From NCBI RefSeq assembly GCF_001900245.1, contig NZ_CP017813.1, forward strand, positions 558,001 to 622,000: a stretch of 64,000 bases of DNA, written 5' to 3'. Both the position numbers and the translations under genes were made by a program. Source of the stretch: Mycoplasmopsis pullorum. GTDB taxonomy: Bacteria; Bacillota_I; Bacilli_A; Mycoplasmatales; Metamycoplasmataceae. The stretch's first letter is position 1; the number at the start of each line of letters is the position of its first letter. The notes under the pieces are model-generated. The model was not told the origin of the DNA, did no database searches, and saw nothing but the letters and a program-made list of their open reading frames with translations. Positions 43,983 through 53,961 of this stretch are shown one piece after another.

Positions 43983-45284
43983 TTATCTCCTTTTAATTCT
44001 ACGCACTGCAAAACGGTTATATTTTCCCGCTTTGACTTCATTAAATTTATTTTTGAAACTCAAATTATAAGTCCCATTATTTTTGGTTAAATTTGCAATT
44101 TTATTCCTGCTTGTACGGTGTTGTTTGACGTATTTATCAAATAATTCAAAGTTTTCGCTATCAGATGAATCACCATAAGATATCCCTAGTTTCTTAAGGT
44201 CAATTTTTGCAGCTTCTAACTCATAAAGATCTTTGAAGCTTAATTCCTTTTTTTCGCGAATTAGCTTTCCAACTCCCCAACCCCAAGCGAATTCATTTAG
44301 ATAAAATTTTCCCCAACTTTTTGAATTGAGAAACCTTTGGAATTTATCAAAACTGCACCGCATAATTTCTACTGGTGCTTTTCCTGCTTTTGTTCCATTT
44401 CGTCTTAATTTACTTTTGCCGGTGCTAGTCGCTTCATCCTTAAAATAAATGCGAAAATCTACTCATTTGCTATTATCTCACCAATCAGAGTCATAAAGCT
44501 TTATACCCCAAATTCAACTGCTACCATTAGGCGGTAATATAATCCCTTTATTGCTTTTAGTAATTCATTTATTGATGCGTTGATAATTAACACCATTTAA
44601 TTTTTTGTTTTGAAGCATCTTAACAAAAAATTTAGTTCTAGTTTTTTGTGCTACTTCTTGAACTTTATTTTTAATTTTTTGCGTTACAAACTCTTGACCA
44701 GTCGCAATAACTGAAAGTGGATTCTTATAGATTTGAACCGCTTTTTTAACTACTTTATCAATCTTTGAAATCGTTGCGGAGCTAAAGAGCTTTGTGATGA
44801 TTGTGCTACTTGTTTTACTTGTTTTAGCAAAAAACTCACTAGACTTTTTTGCTACGTCAACAATCTTGTCTAAAAGTGGTTTTTTAAAGAATTCAATTAA
44901 TTCCTTTGATGTTTTATATGTTTTTGATACTCATTTGTATTTTTTGATTTTAGCTAATGTATTAACACCAAGACGTCCAATGCTTGAACCAACCGCAAAA
45001 GCTAGGTTCATTAAAATACTTTTTGCGTTAATCTCATTGTCAAAAATCAAGTCCAATATAACGTCCTTTACAAATCTTGCTCCGATTTTAGCTAATTGTG
45101 CAGCAAATCCACCAATTGGCATAAAAAATAAAATAGCATCCGCAGCAATTTCTATAACTATGTCAAAAAAGACCCTAGCGATGTTTTTGAATAGACTTGT
45201 CCAAAAGCTCGCGGGTCTTTTCTTTTCTTGTGTTGGTTTGTTAAAATTTGGGAATATTCTTTTTGTTTCACTATATACTATCAT
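43983..45284 (-). CDS. Virion protein with hydrophobic helices, possible ejection/tail protein
   Basis: A 433-residue protein, read across a TGA. Residues about 30-115 contain several hydrophobic, Gly/Ala-rich helices (AADAILFFMPIGGFAAQLAK, SILMNLAFAVGSSIG). The rest is highly basic (many Lys) with Trp clusters near 245-260. It lies between the major capsid protein and the fibre gene, where phages usually encode tail or DNA-ejection proteins. No family is recognised. Confidence 0.5.
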
Positions 45285-45289
45285 TCGAA

Positions 45290-46267
45290 TTAAGCAGGGT
45301 CATTAATAGCAGGTGCATTTTTAGGTGCAGTTACTAAATAATTTTCGCTAGATGTAGTTTTGTTTGCTGTTTTGTAAATACCTTTTAAAACCTTTTTAGT
45401 AATCACACCAAACGCGTTAAGTCCTTCAAAATAAGCACCTTCATCGTTTGATAAATCACCTAAAGAACCCGCATTAGCTGCAAGCACCTTGCGTCCCTCC
45501 GCTGCTGCGAAGTCCGCTCCAATAATAGCCTCGTAATCTCTTAAGAAAGGATTTGCTTTAATAACATATCCACCAATTGTCGATACTCCATATTGTCCTA
45601 ATTCATAAGAAACATCCACACGGTTTCCAATCATTCCGGCCTGTGCAATTTTGTCAAATAATCTTGGTTTTACGTGAATTACAATGTTTTCACGATCAAT
45701 TAAATCAATCCCTTGCTCTGCATCATAAAGCTCAGTAATCTCAGTAGCTAAATCAACAATTTTTGAATAGATTTCGTTTGCCGGTTTGGTTGTTCAATCA
45801 AACGCTTCCGCTGCATTTTCAGATTTGATAGCTTGCTCTAATTGCTCAAATCCAGAACGTTCACAAGCTCTCGCGAAAGTTTTTAGCATTAATTCTAATT
45901 TTGACGATGCTGCTGCAACTTTTCCTAAAGTTTTCTCCGCCGCTGTATAAGCTTCATACATTTTAAATGGTTGGTTTCAATTTACTACCACTGGAGCTGA
46001 TACTCTAAATTTTCCAGGTGTTCCTGCTCCTACACCAGTTTTTAAGCTAATAGCAGGAATTTGCAATCTTTGGACTTGGATACCTAATTCGTTAGTGGTT
46101 AAGGTTCTAACTCCTTTTGTAAAGTCTCCTAATAGCGAACGATCTGAAACCATCGCCATTAATAATGCTCCTTGTTGTTCATTTAATGTTAATTTTTTTC
46201 CGGTTGTTCCAGCACTCGCAACTTGAAATTGCGACGCTGTTAATTTTTTAAGTGTAATGTCTGCCAT
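45290..46267 (-). CDS. Putative major capsid protein
   Basis: A 325-residue protein, rich in Ala/Gly/Thr and soluble, read across TGA-Trp codons. It starts MADITLKKLTASQFQVASAG and ends with AINDPA. Position (after a scaffold-like gene, in a terminase-portal-head order), size and composition fit a major capsid protein. Segments such as DRENIVIHVKPRLFDKIAQA and NRVDVSYELGQYGVSTIGGY are typical of coat-protein P-domain/A-domain style, but the fold was not verified. Codon use is less AT-biased than in its neighbours, consistent with high expression. AGGAG precedes the ATG. Confidence 0.65.
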
Positions 46268-46274
46268 ATTTCTC

Positions 46275-46724
46275 CTAATTTCTTACGTAAACCCCGTTAA
46301 TGATCTTTCCTTGAATGTTTGGTGATTCGTTGGTTAATTCTACTTTTTCGGTTGGGGTTTCTTGAATATTGATGTCTCAACTATTTTTATTAGCTTGTTT
46401 TAAAATTGAATTTCTTACATCTTTAATATCAATGTCATTAAAATCTAATTCATTAAAAACATCTTTATTTTTGAAATCGATAGTATCAAAAATATTTTTA
46501 ATTAAGTCTCGTTTTTGTTCATTAAGATTTTGGATTTCTTTTTCCTTGTTAGCTAATTTCGAATGAATGTACTTCTCTAGTTCTTCCTTTGTTTGAAATA
46601 AACCATATACATCCAAACCTTTAAGGACGTTTTTGATATCTTGTGCGTTTTCAATTTCTAAAGCTTTTAAAAATTCTGAATAGTCAATATTTAATTTGTT
46701 TGCTATTTTCTCTAAAAATAACAT
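46275..46724 (-). CDS. Putative scaffolding protein
   Basis: A 149-residue, acidic/basic mixed helical protein with a central coiled coil (LEKYIHSKLANKEKEIQNLN) and a short beta-like tail after a TGA-Trp. Small helical proteins directly before the capsid gene are normally scaffolds. Its stop codon overlaps the Shine-Dalgarno of the capsid gene. Confidence 0.55.
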
Positions 46725-46764
46725 AAAAATTTTCCTTTCTTTGACGCGTTAATTCGTCATTTGA

Positions 46765-47163
46765 TTAAAATCAAAAATAGATTTTATAGTGGTCTTTTGT
46801 TGCTTTTGGTAAGGGGAAAGCTCATTCATTACCTAGAGAAACAAAAGGACCTTGTAAACTTATAAAAGCATCTTCTAATCACAAACCTTTTATTTCAATT
46901 TTTCCTAATTCTTTAAAATATTTATTCGGTTCAAAACTTATGTGTGTGTAGCGATTTGGATCGTTTATTACTTCATTTTCTAATAGATATTTTTGAAATC
47001 CCGCAGCGTTGTGAAAAATTGGCATAGTGTTAAGTTGTCAGGTTCCGATTTTTTTAGATGCTTTTTTAACAGTTACTAAAAAAACATATTTTCAACCAGT
47101 ATGTTGTCTTATAGGATAATAAGTATCATGGTTGAATTCTCACTCTTCTGACAAAAAAAGCAT
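46765..47163 (-). CDS. Prophage ORF that may be the 3' part of the preceding head gene
   Basis: A 132-residue reading, MLFLSEEWEFNHDTYYPIRQ and on to YFWF at TAA 46765-46767. It overlaps the 622-aa ORF by 98 nt in another frame. The ATG has no good ribosome-binding site. At the overlap the 622-aa frame passes through a seven-T run, and a +1 shift there would join both into one protein of about 720 residues. Either the two are separate overlapping genes or this is a frameshifted tail. Confidence 0.5.
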
Positions 47164-48934
47164 ATTTTTTTAATTCTTCTTCTTTTATCGGAACATCACC
47201 ACTCGCTAAAAGTCTTTTAACTTCTTCAGCAGTTGGTTGGACTTTGTCTTTTTTTGTTATAACAATTCTTCTGACTTCAGTAGGAGACTCTATTGTTTTT
47301 GTTTCTTTTAATTTACCGGTTAGATTTTTAATTTTTTCTGCTTCTAATGGCAGAAAATAAACGTAATTAAATGTTTTAGATAAATTGTTAAAGTCTAAAG
47401 GGTTTTGCGAAATGTTTTGCGGTTCTTCATTTCAATTATTAATGGGAAAAGATAAACAAGAATTTAAGAACGAAAATGTACCATTATTAAAAAAAGCGGT
47501 TTGGGCAATAGAAAAAGAAAAATCTATTTTTTCGCTTGTTCATTCAGTTTCTTCAAAAACATAATTAGGATTTATTTCTTTTCCTAACATTTCTATTATT
47601 TCTCTATTACGTTTGGATAACGGTTTCCCTCTAGTTACTTTTGTTGACAATGAAAGAAGAGAAGACGCGGTATATAATTTAAAATCATTTTTCTCATAAA
47701 AAGCAATTAAATAAAGGTATTGAGCTGCTTTATGTTCGTCAGTTAAACCACCTTTAAAAGCGTATGAACTTTTTATATGACTTGAAAGCATTAATATAAC
47801 TTGTTTAAACTTTATATATAAATCTCGCTCCTCTAATAATTCTAATTTTGATAGCATTTTTCTTACAATTCAATCGTTTAAATCTTGTAAATTTGTTATA
47901 TTTCCGTTATTTAAAAATCATGTCGCTTTTTCTTCGTCGGTAAAACCTGCGAATCCACTTTGAAACAGACGAGTATTTTCTAGAAGTTTAAAAATTGTTT
48001 GCTCCACTTCGCTTGCAAGTTCACTCGGGCCTAAAAAGTTTTTTAACTGAAAAGCTTGGTCACTTGCATTAGTATTATGTAAAACTTCATTCATGTTAGG
48101 GTTATTGTTCGCGTCTAAACTTCAAAAATAATAAGAATCGTAATTTTCATTATTTTTTAATGTATTAACAATAACTGGAATTAATTTTTTTCGATTAAGT
48201 TCGGTCGTCCCTAAATCGTCTCAAGGTTTATAAAGTTCTGCAGACTCGTGTTGACTTATATTTATAGCGGAAATTAGTGAACTTGGTTTGAATCCAAACG
48301 TTATTTTTTTAATTAATTCAATATCAAAATTTGAATTTATTGTCGGTACCATAAAAAGTTTTAATTTTAAATTTTGTAATTCAGGCAGTGTGTCAAAAGT
48401 TTTTAAGGTGACCTTGTATCACCCTTCATAACCTTGCAATTCATCGTAACCTAACATATCGATTTGAGTAACAGGCTCTGCATTAGAAACATATAAAAAA
48501 GCATTAAGGGGGACTTCAATAGGTACATTTGAACCATTTCAATTATCATAAAAAAATTTTCTTGGCATATAAAGAGAAAAAATATTCTTTCTCTCAACGT
48601 GTATGCCAAATGGACATAAAGCTTCAATTGTCAAACTATATGTTAATGATTGAATCCCTTGCTCATTCGTTTTAAAAGTTGGTTCATAATTTTTAGACAA
48701 AATAATAAAAACGTTTTCGTGTCTTTTATATGTAAAACCCTCGTAATTTTGTGGTCTAACAAATGCAAAATTATAACCATCTTCTTTAAAGGTAAGGTCT
48801 GTTCAACTTCGCAAAGAAAAAGAACTAACTGGCATCTCCTGATGGGCTTGATGTTCGTCAAAAAAATCTTGAGTTAATCATTCTTCTACTCCAGTTTGAT
48901 TTACATTTTTCGAAGAATCATATTTTAAATTCAT
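47066..48934 (-). CDS. Large prophage structural protein (minor head position)
   Basis: A 622-residue ORF from MNLKYDSSKNVNQTGVEEW to TAA 47066-47068. The first 330 residues are beta-rich and virion-like (YEGFTYKRHENVFIILSK, LQGYEGWYKVTLKTF); about 330-560 is helical. It starts 10 nt inside the portal gene and lies between portal and scaffold, where minor head or connector proteins are usual. The last 30 residues of this frame (after AFFVRRVRIQP) have an unusual composition, supporting a frameshift near 47154. The family is unknown. Confidence 0.55.
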
Positions 48935-50136
48935 TTTTTACCTGCTTCATTTATAGTTTGTGCTGCGTTAGGGTTGGTAATGTTGACACCGTTTTGATTA
49001 GCTTGCAATTTGTTAGCTTGCTCATCAAGTCATTTGCTTGAACCAACTACCATTACATCAATTTTTGCGATTTGGTTAAATATAAATTCACAAATTAAGA
49101 GCATCAGTTTTTTATAATAAATTTGACGTAAATTCGCTTTACTTTCAATAAGATCTTCAAAATCTGAATTTAGCCCTTGTACTTCTGCGGTATGCATGTT
49201 TTTCGTTCCATAATCAGAACTATCTTTTTTAGATTGCAATGAGCTTTTAATTCATGTTTTAATGTTTTCAATTGTCTGCAAAATAGGGAGTGCTTGCGTA
49301 TTTGCTTGGTGAATATCAAAAGTGCTTCCGTTTGTCATTCTAGTCTCGTATGTGCTAGACTTAATTAAACGATCAGTATCTAATGAAAACATTGCACGAG
49401 TTGTCTTTTCTCCTGCACTTCCTTTTTGGTTTGAAATGATTTCTGGAATAGGAAGCGAATAAAATACATCTAGAAGCAAACTCTCAAGCTTAACGTTTAA
49501 CAATTCAAAAAACTCATCATTAACTTTTTGAATATCACTTCTTGCATTAGCGTCATTTTTAAAAATAACGTAAGGGATTTTTTTAGATTGTTTGTATTCG
49601 TATTTTTGACCGGTTATTTTTTCTAAATCATGCACTTCGTTTTTTGATTTAATAAGAACTCTTTTATTAATCTTATCGCTTTTATCTGATACATCCCATT
49701 CTTCAAAATTTTCTAAATCGCTTGGATTGTTATTATCATCATTTTCGATATGTACAGTTAATTTAGTTAATTCATTATTTTCATCAGTTTCATAACGCAC
49801 TACATTTGCAAGAACAATACGGCCATTTTGACGGATACCTAATGCTTGAATACCTTGCTTATATAACTTGTATTCCATTTTTTGGATTAACTCCAAAAAC
49901 CCTTGTTGATCTAAAAAGTCACGTAACTGTTGCGTTAGTTGTTCATTGTCTAATACCGTGACTTTTGGAGTATCAGTTGCTAAACTAATAACTTGAACAT
50001 TAGCACCGTCTTCTAAAAATTGTGTTTTTGAGTCTGGTTTGGTATATTTACCATCTTTATATAACCCGTCACGTGGGGCGTGACCTTTCAATTCGCTCAT
50101 GAATCTCACGTATATATCTGCTGAATTAAGTGACAT
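48925..50136 (-). CDS. Putative portal protein
   Basis: A 403-residue protein, read across TGA codons. Recognisable features: the early adaptor region, a middle segment with NDEFFELLNVKLESLLLDVF, and SKKDSSDYGTKNMHTAEVQG followed by the long helix ESKANLRQIYYKKLMLLICE typical of phage portals. It lies immediately after terL, separated by 1 nt, the normal order. The C-terminus ends KKWI with the Trp encoded by TGA, overlapping the next start. Confidence 0.7.
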
Positions 50137-50137
50137 A

Positions 50138-51817
50138 TTATTCCCTTTCTAGATTTTCATAAATCTTAAATAATTGGATTTTATAAATATATGAGCATGC
50201 ATTTTCAAATGCATTGATAAAGTCGTATATTTTAGGGTTAACAGTTTCGTCCCTTTTCTTTTCGTTTGGTGGTATAAATTGATTGGCTAAATTGTCAAAT
50301 AATTTTAATGTTTGCTGCGTTGGAACTACCTTTATCAATTTATTTAATAAGATAGATTTTATCCACTCTTGACGGTTTAGAATTCCAAAGGTTTCGCTTT
50401 TGGTATCTTTTCGTATAGCCATCAAAGCACTAATATCATTATTATTTTGACGTTCTAGTTCAATGTTTAACATTTCCATAATTATGTCGTTATCTGTTAA
50501 AACTAACGAATTAAAATTCGTATTATTAAAATCTCAATTTATAACCCGCATTGGACGGTTTAAAACTTCTTTAATTCTTTGGTTACTTTCGTTCATTAAT
50601 TGAATTAAAACCTTATTTATGTCGTTTCTGCTCGGTTTGGTCTTAAATAATTTTTTAAGGTCTTCAACCCCGTCAATAATTCAAATATTCGCATCTTCAT
50701 CAATAGCGACACGCACTCAACTCGCGTTGTCGCTTTTACCGGGATCAAAACCGTCAAAAATACCGTTTATCGTTCCGTTTAATAAAGCGTTTTCGAAATC
50801 TGCTTCACTAACTAACTCGATATTTTCGGTTAGTTGTCCAGACTCATTATAAATATAAGGTCTTAAATAAAAGTTATCTTGATTTTTGGGGTCTTTGAAT
50901 GCAAAACCAGCAACGGTTATAACTCATAAACGATAATTCTTTTGTTTAAGTGCTTCGAATTGTTTGAGCTGCACGTTTGAAATTTCCTTTTTTGGGATGA
51001 AAAATTTACTATACATTGAAACGATTAGACCTAAATTCTCTTCAAAGGTTTCTAAATCTTTTTGTATAAAAGTTTTTTCAGTCAACTCATTAATTACATC
51101 ATTATTGATTTGTCCGCTTTCATTAACAAAAGGAATAGCGTGTATATGAAAATTATTAATTAGGAAATGGTCAGTGGTAAAAATGTTATAAAAGAATTTA
51201 ATTTTTAATTTAAACCCGTCCGGTGCTGGGTTTCTTAAAATTGTGTTAGCCATTAAGAGTGGTATTTTTTCTTCTTGAAGTTCATATAACTCACGAAGTT
51301 GAAAGGTGGTTTTTCCCGAATCGTTAGGGTCTTCAATTGGCTCATCAATTACTAATTCACCAAAACGGAATGAATTTTTTGGTAATGTAATTCCTTGAAA
51401 TGCTTGTGTTTTTTCAAAGTTTTGGAATAAAACACATCTACCAGCTCCACCATCGTCATAATTTCAATATAATCCCGTTTCAGTAATGACGATATAAGGA
51501 CGATAATCCAAGTCGTAAACTTCAGCTAAAAAGTCTAATACTTTGCTAAACATTGGCCGCAAAGTATTTTTAATATGGTTATATTGATTACGGCACCAAA
51601 CAGAACAAAATATTTTTTCATTAACTAAACGATAAATAGTAATAATTGCACCACTAAAAGATTTAGAGACTCCTTTTGCTCCTGTATGAATCTCATAAAA
51701 CGAGTCAGATTTAAAAGCTTCAAACATTGGGTTTTTGTCGCTGTCGGTATAGTGTACCGCTTTATATAAAGTTTCTTCTGTAAAGATAGGGGGTTCTAAA
51801 AGTTCGATTTTAGGCAT
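50138..51817 (-). CDS. Terminase large subunit
   Basis: A 559-residue protein with an N-terminal packaging ATPase (about 1-270) and a C-terminal RNase H-like nuclease (about 300-560). Walker A-like HTGAKGVSKSFSGA lies at about 44-57 and Walker B GELVIDEPIED at about 150. The nuclease region holds FDGFDPGKSDNASW, with the first catalytic Asp. Two TGA codons are read as Trp. It powers DNA packaging into the prohead together with the portal. The stop of the preceding gene lies 1 nt before this start. Confidence 0.8.
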
Positions 51818-51818
51818 T

Positions 51819-52820
51819 TTATAAATTTGTTAAATCTAAATCGCTAGATTCCTTTACGTTAAATTTTTCCACTTGAATCGGTCCCCTACCTTTTTGCGGA
51901 GATAATAAAGCTTCGTCGTAAGGTATTTTTTTAATTTCTTGGTTCGCTTGTTCATATGTTAACTCTTGCGGTTCGTTAAAATTAACTTCCTTAGTGAATA
52001 TAAATTCGTTGCTATTAGTTTCAATATATCTGATTAGATTAAAGTGATATTTATAATAGACATTCATTAACGAAATAAAAGCGTTCAAAATAGAATCCAA
52101 AGGCTCAACTTTTTCACGTAGGTTAAATCTCATATAATCAGTAATTAATTTAACTGAATTCACGAAATCTCTTAATAATTTTGGATATGTAGGTTTATAG
52201 TTGATTTGAAAACTTGAGACGTTATACGTATTTTTAATATCACTTAAAAATTGATTTCATCTACCAATATGCTCAAAAACATTTGTTATTATCGATTGTG
52301 CTTGGTCGGTGACTTCAAAGGAGTCTCCTAATTCTCCAACACCTTTAATAATTCGAATTGCTTTAGTATTAATTTCGTTATTAAATTGTCCAGCTTGAAT
52401 TAATATCGTATTTAATTCGGAGTTTATCATCTTGCTAATTTCATCTAATGTTTTCGCGGTATTTGGACGGTCCGAATCTCTTACTGGTTCAAATTTCAAA
52501 ATATTAGGATGAATTATCGTCATAAATGTCTTGTCGGTTTCCTTACTATATGAAATATTTAAGGTTCCTAAGATTTCAATTTTGTCACCATTAATTGCGT
52601 TAAGCTTTTTAAACTTTTCTACTTCCTTACCGCTAAAGGTCACAAAAAGGTAAGTGCTTTTATTTGTATTTATTGGTAAGTTATGTATTAAAATTCTTGT
52701 TCATTCACCTCCGTTTTGATAAAGTCCGTCGGTGATTTTTTTAATTGCACCCTCAACTCTGACGGTGACAGCATTGATAGCAGTATATTCTGTTGAGTTG
52801 ATTAATTTAGTTGTTTCCAT
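51819..52820 (-). CDS. SSB-like OB-fold protein with a C-terminal extension, upstream of terL
   Basis: A 333-residue protein. Residues 1-110 resemble single-stranded DNA-binding protein: AVTVRVEGAIKKI, STYLFVTFSGKEVEKFKKLN, GDKIEILGTLNISY and FMTIIHPNILKFEP follow the SSB strand order. The remaining 220 residues are helical with no SSB-type acidic tip, containing DSDRPNTAKTLDEISKMINS and YEQANQEIKKIPYDEALLSP. It overlaps dnaB by 14 nt and abuts terL, where a small terminase is expected, so the C-terminal part could fill that role. Confidence 0.55.
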
Positions 52821-53709
52821 TAAGATCCTTTCCAATTGGTTCTAAAAATTTGTTAATACGCGGCATGAATAATAAAGGGAAAACGTCGCCACTTTTTCCA
52901 TTTCGATTTTTCGCGATTTTGACATTTAAAAACCGTTCACCGTTTTCGTTTTCTCCGTTGTTATAAATTAAAAAAACTACATCTGAATCCTGCTCAATGG
53001 TTCCACTCTCACGTAAGTCATATAAATCTGGTTCTTGTTTTTTATTTTTTGCGCTTTCACGAGAAAGTTGTGACAGTAGAAAGATATTGATATTAAGCTT
53101 TTTAGCTTCTTCCTTTAATATTTGCGTTATGTGAGCTATCTGGTCATATTTGGATTTAGATTTTATCTCGGTTCTTAAGATTTGAAGATGGTCGATACAA
53201 ATACCGTTGATTTTGATGTTTTGATTCACAAAATTTTTAATAACTTGGACAATTTGCTCAAGATTATAAGTTTCGTCAATAATCCATAAATTTCCACGTC
53301 TACATTTCTCTAATAATTTTGAGAATTCGTTTTCTTGCTCTGGTGATAATTGTTTGGTTCGCAATTTATATCGCCATTGATAAATTGATGATATTGGTGC
53401 ATGCATATTCTTAGACATTAACCGATTAACTAGCTCAGCGTTTGTCATCTCTAGCGAAAAATATAAAAATATTCCATTATCATCATTTGTATTTATTGCA
53501 ATATTGTCGATTATATTTAAAGCTAACGCCGTTTTACCTGTTCCGGTCCGTCCACCTAAGACGACCAATTGACCTTTTTGCATTCCGTTAGCAATTTGGT
53601 CGATAAAGTAAAAATTGGTTTTTTCTAATTTCTCATTAAATTTCATTTCTCCATTTTTGAAGTCTTCGATCAGCTCCGTAACTGACTTAAAACCTTGTTT
53701 ATTTTGCAT
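52807..53709 (-). CDS. DnaB-like replicative helicase, C-terminal domain only
   Basis: A 300-residue RecA-fold helicase: Walker A GGRTGTGKTALAL at about 52-64, FLYFSLEMTNAELVNRLMS, Walker B GICIDHLQIL, LSQLSRESAKNK, and DLRESGTIEQDSDVVFLIY with the arginine-finger region. It lacks the N-terminal DnaG-interacting domain (cellular DnaB is about 450 residues). It is the first gene of the leftward block; AAAGGA precedes the ATG. It should unwind phage DNA during replication. Confidence 0.88.
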   Translation of the reverse strand: MQNKQGFKSVTELIEDFKNGEMKFNEKLEKTNFYFIDQIANGMQKGQLVVLGGRTGTGKTALALNIIDNIAINTNDDNGIFLYFSLEMTNAELVNRLMSKNMHAPISSIYQWRYKLRTKQLSPEQENEFSKLLEKCRRGNLWIIDETYNLEQIVQVIKNFVNQNIKINGICIDHLQILRTEIKSKSKYDQIAHITQILKEEAKKLNINIFLLSQLSRESAKNKKQEPDLYDLRESGTIEQDSDVVFLIYNNGENENGERFLNVKIAKNRNGKSGDVFPLLFMPRINKFLEPIGKDLNGNN

Positions 53710-53961
53710 ACTGTTTTTTCCTTTTATTTTTTTGCTTTAGATTAAATAAATTTCGGTATCAATTTTTTTTCGGGGGTATATTTGACCTAAAAAATAACAA
53801 AATAAAAACAAACCTAATAAAATGGTTTGTTTCATCGAAAAATGATTGAAAAACTCCAAGCACTCTATATATAGAGTGTTGGGGTTTTGAAAAAGTATCT
53901 ATAACTGAAATTTCATAATTTAATTTATTTTTTTATTTGTTATATATAATAAATTTATGTT
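53710..53961. other. Non-coding right end of the prophage and IS promoter
   Basis: 53806-53832 holds a 9-bp hairpin AAACAAACC/GGTTTGTTT. 53855-53880 is the right 26-nt repeat core. 53945-53950 is TATAAT on the plus strand, 11 nt before the transposase ATG. No gene is present. Confidence 0.55.
53782..53894. repeat. Right copy of the prophage-flanking repeat
   Basis: It contains the 26-nt core 53855-53880 identical to 38151-38176, with the palindrome CACTCTATATATAGAGTG at 53861-53878. To the left it shares GACCnAAAAAATAAC, a hairpin and ATCGAAAAAT with the left copy, in diverged form. It lies about 75 nt upstream of the leftward dnaB gene. It is a candidate attR or a regulatory element. Confidence 0.7.

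Larger units (their letters stand above)
38151..53880. mobile_element. Prophage of about 15.7 kb
   Basis: Two converging gene blocks lie between the 26-nt direct repeats. The rightward block 39074-41416 has integrase and small proteins. The leftward block 53709-41573 has helicase, SSB-like protein, terminase, portal, head, fibre and holin-like genes. No tail-tube or tape-measure gene is recognised, which suggests a short-tailed or otherwise minimal virion. The size is close to the 15-16 kb I recall for the temperate mycoplasma phages MAV1 and phiMFV1; relatedness was not tested. All structural genes are open, with one possible frameshift at 47154. Confidence 0.8.
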
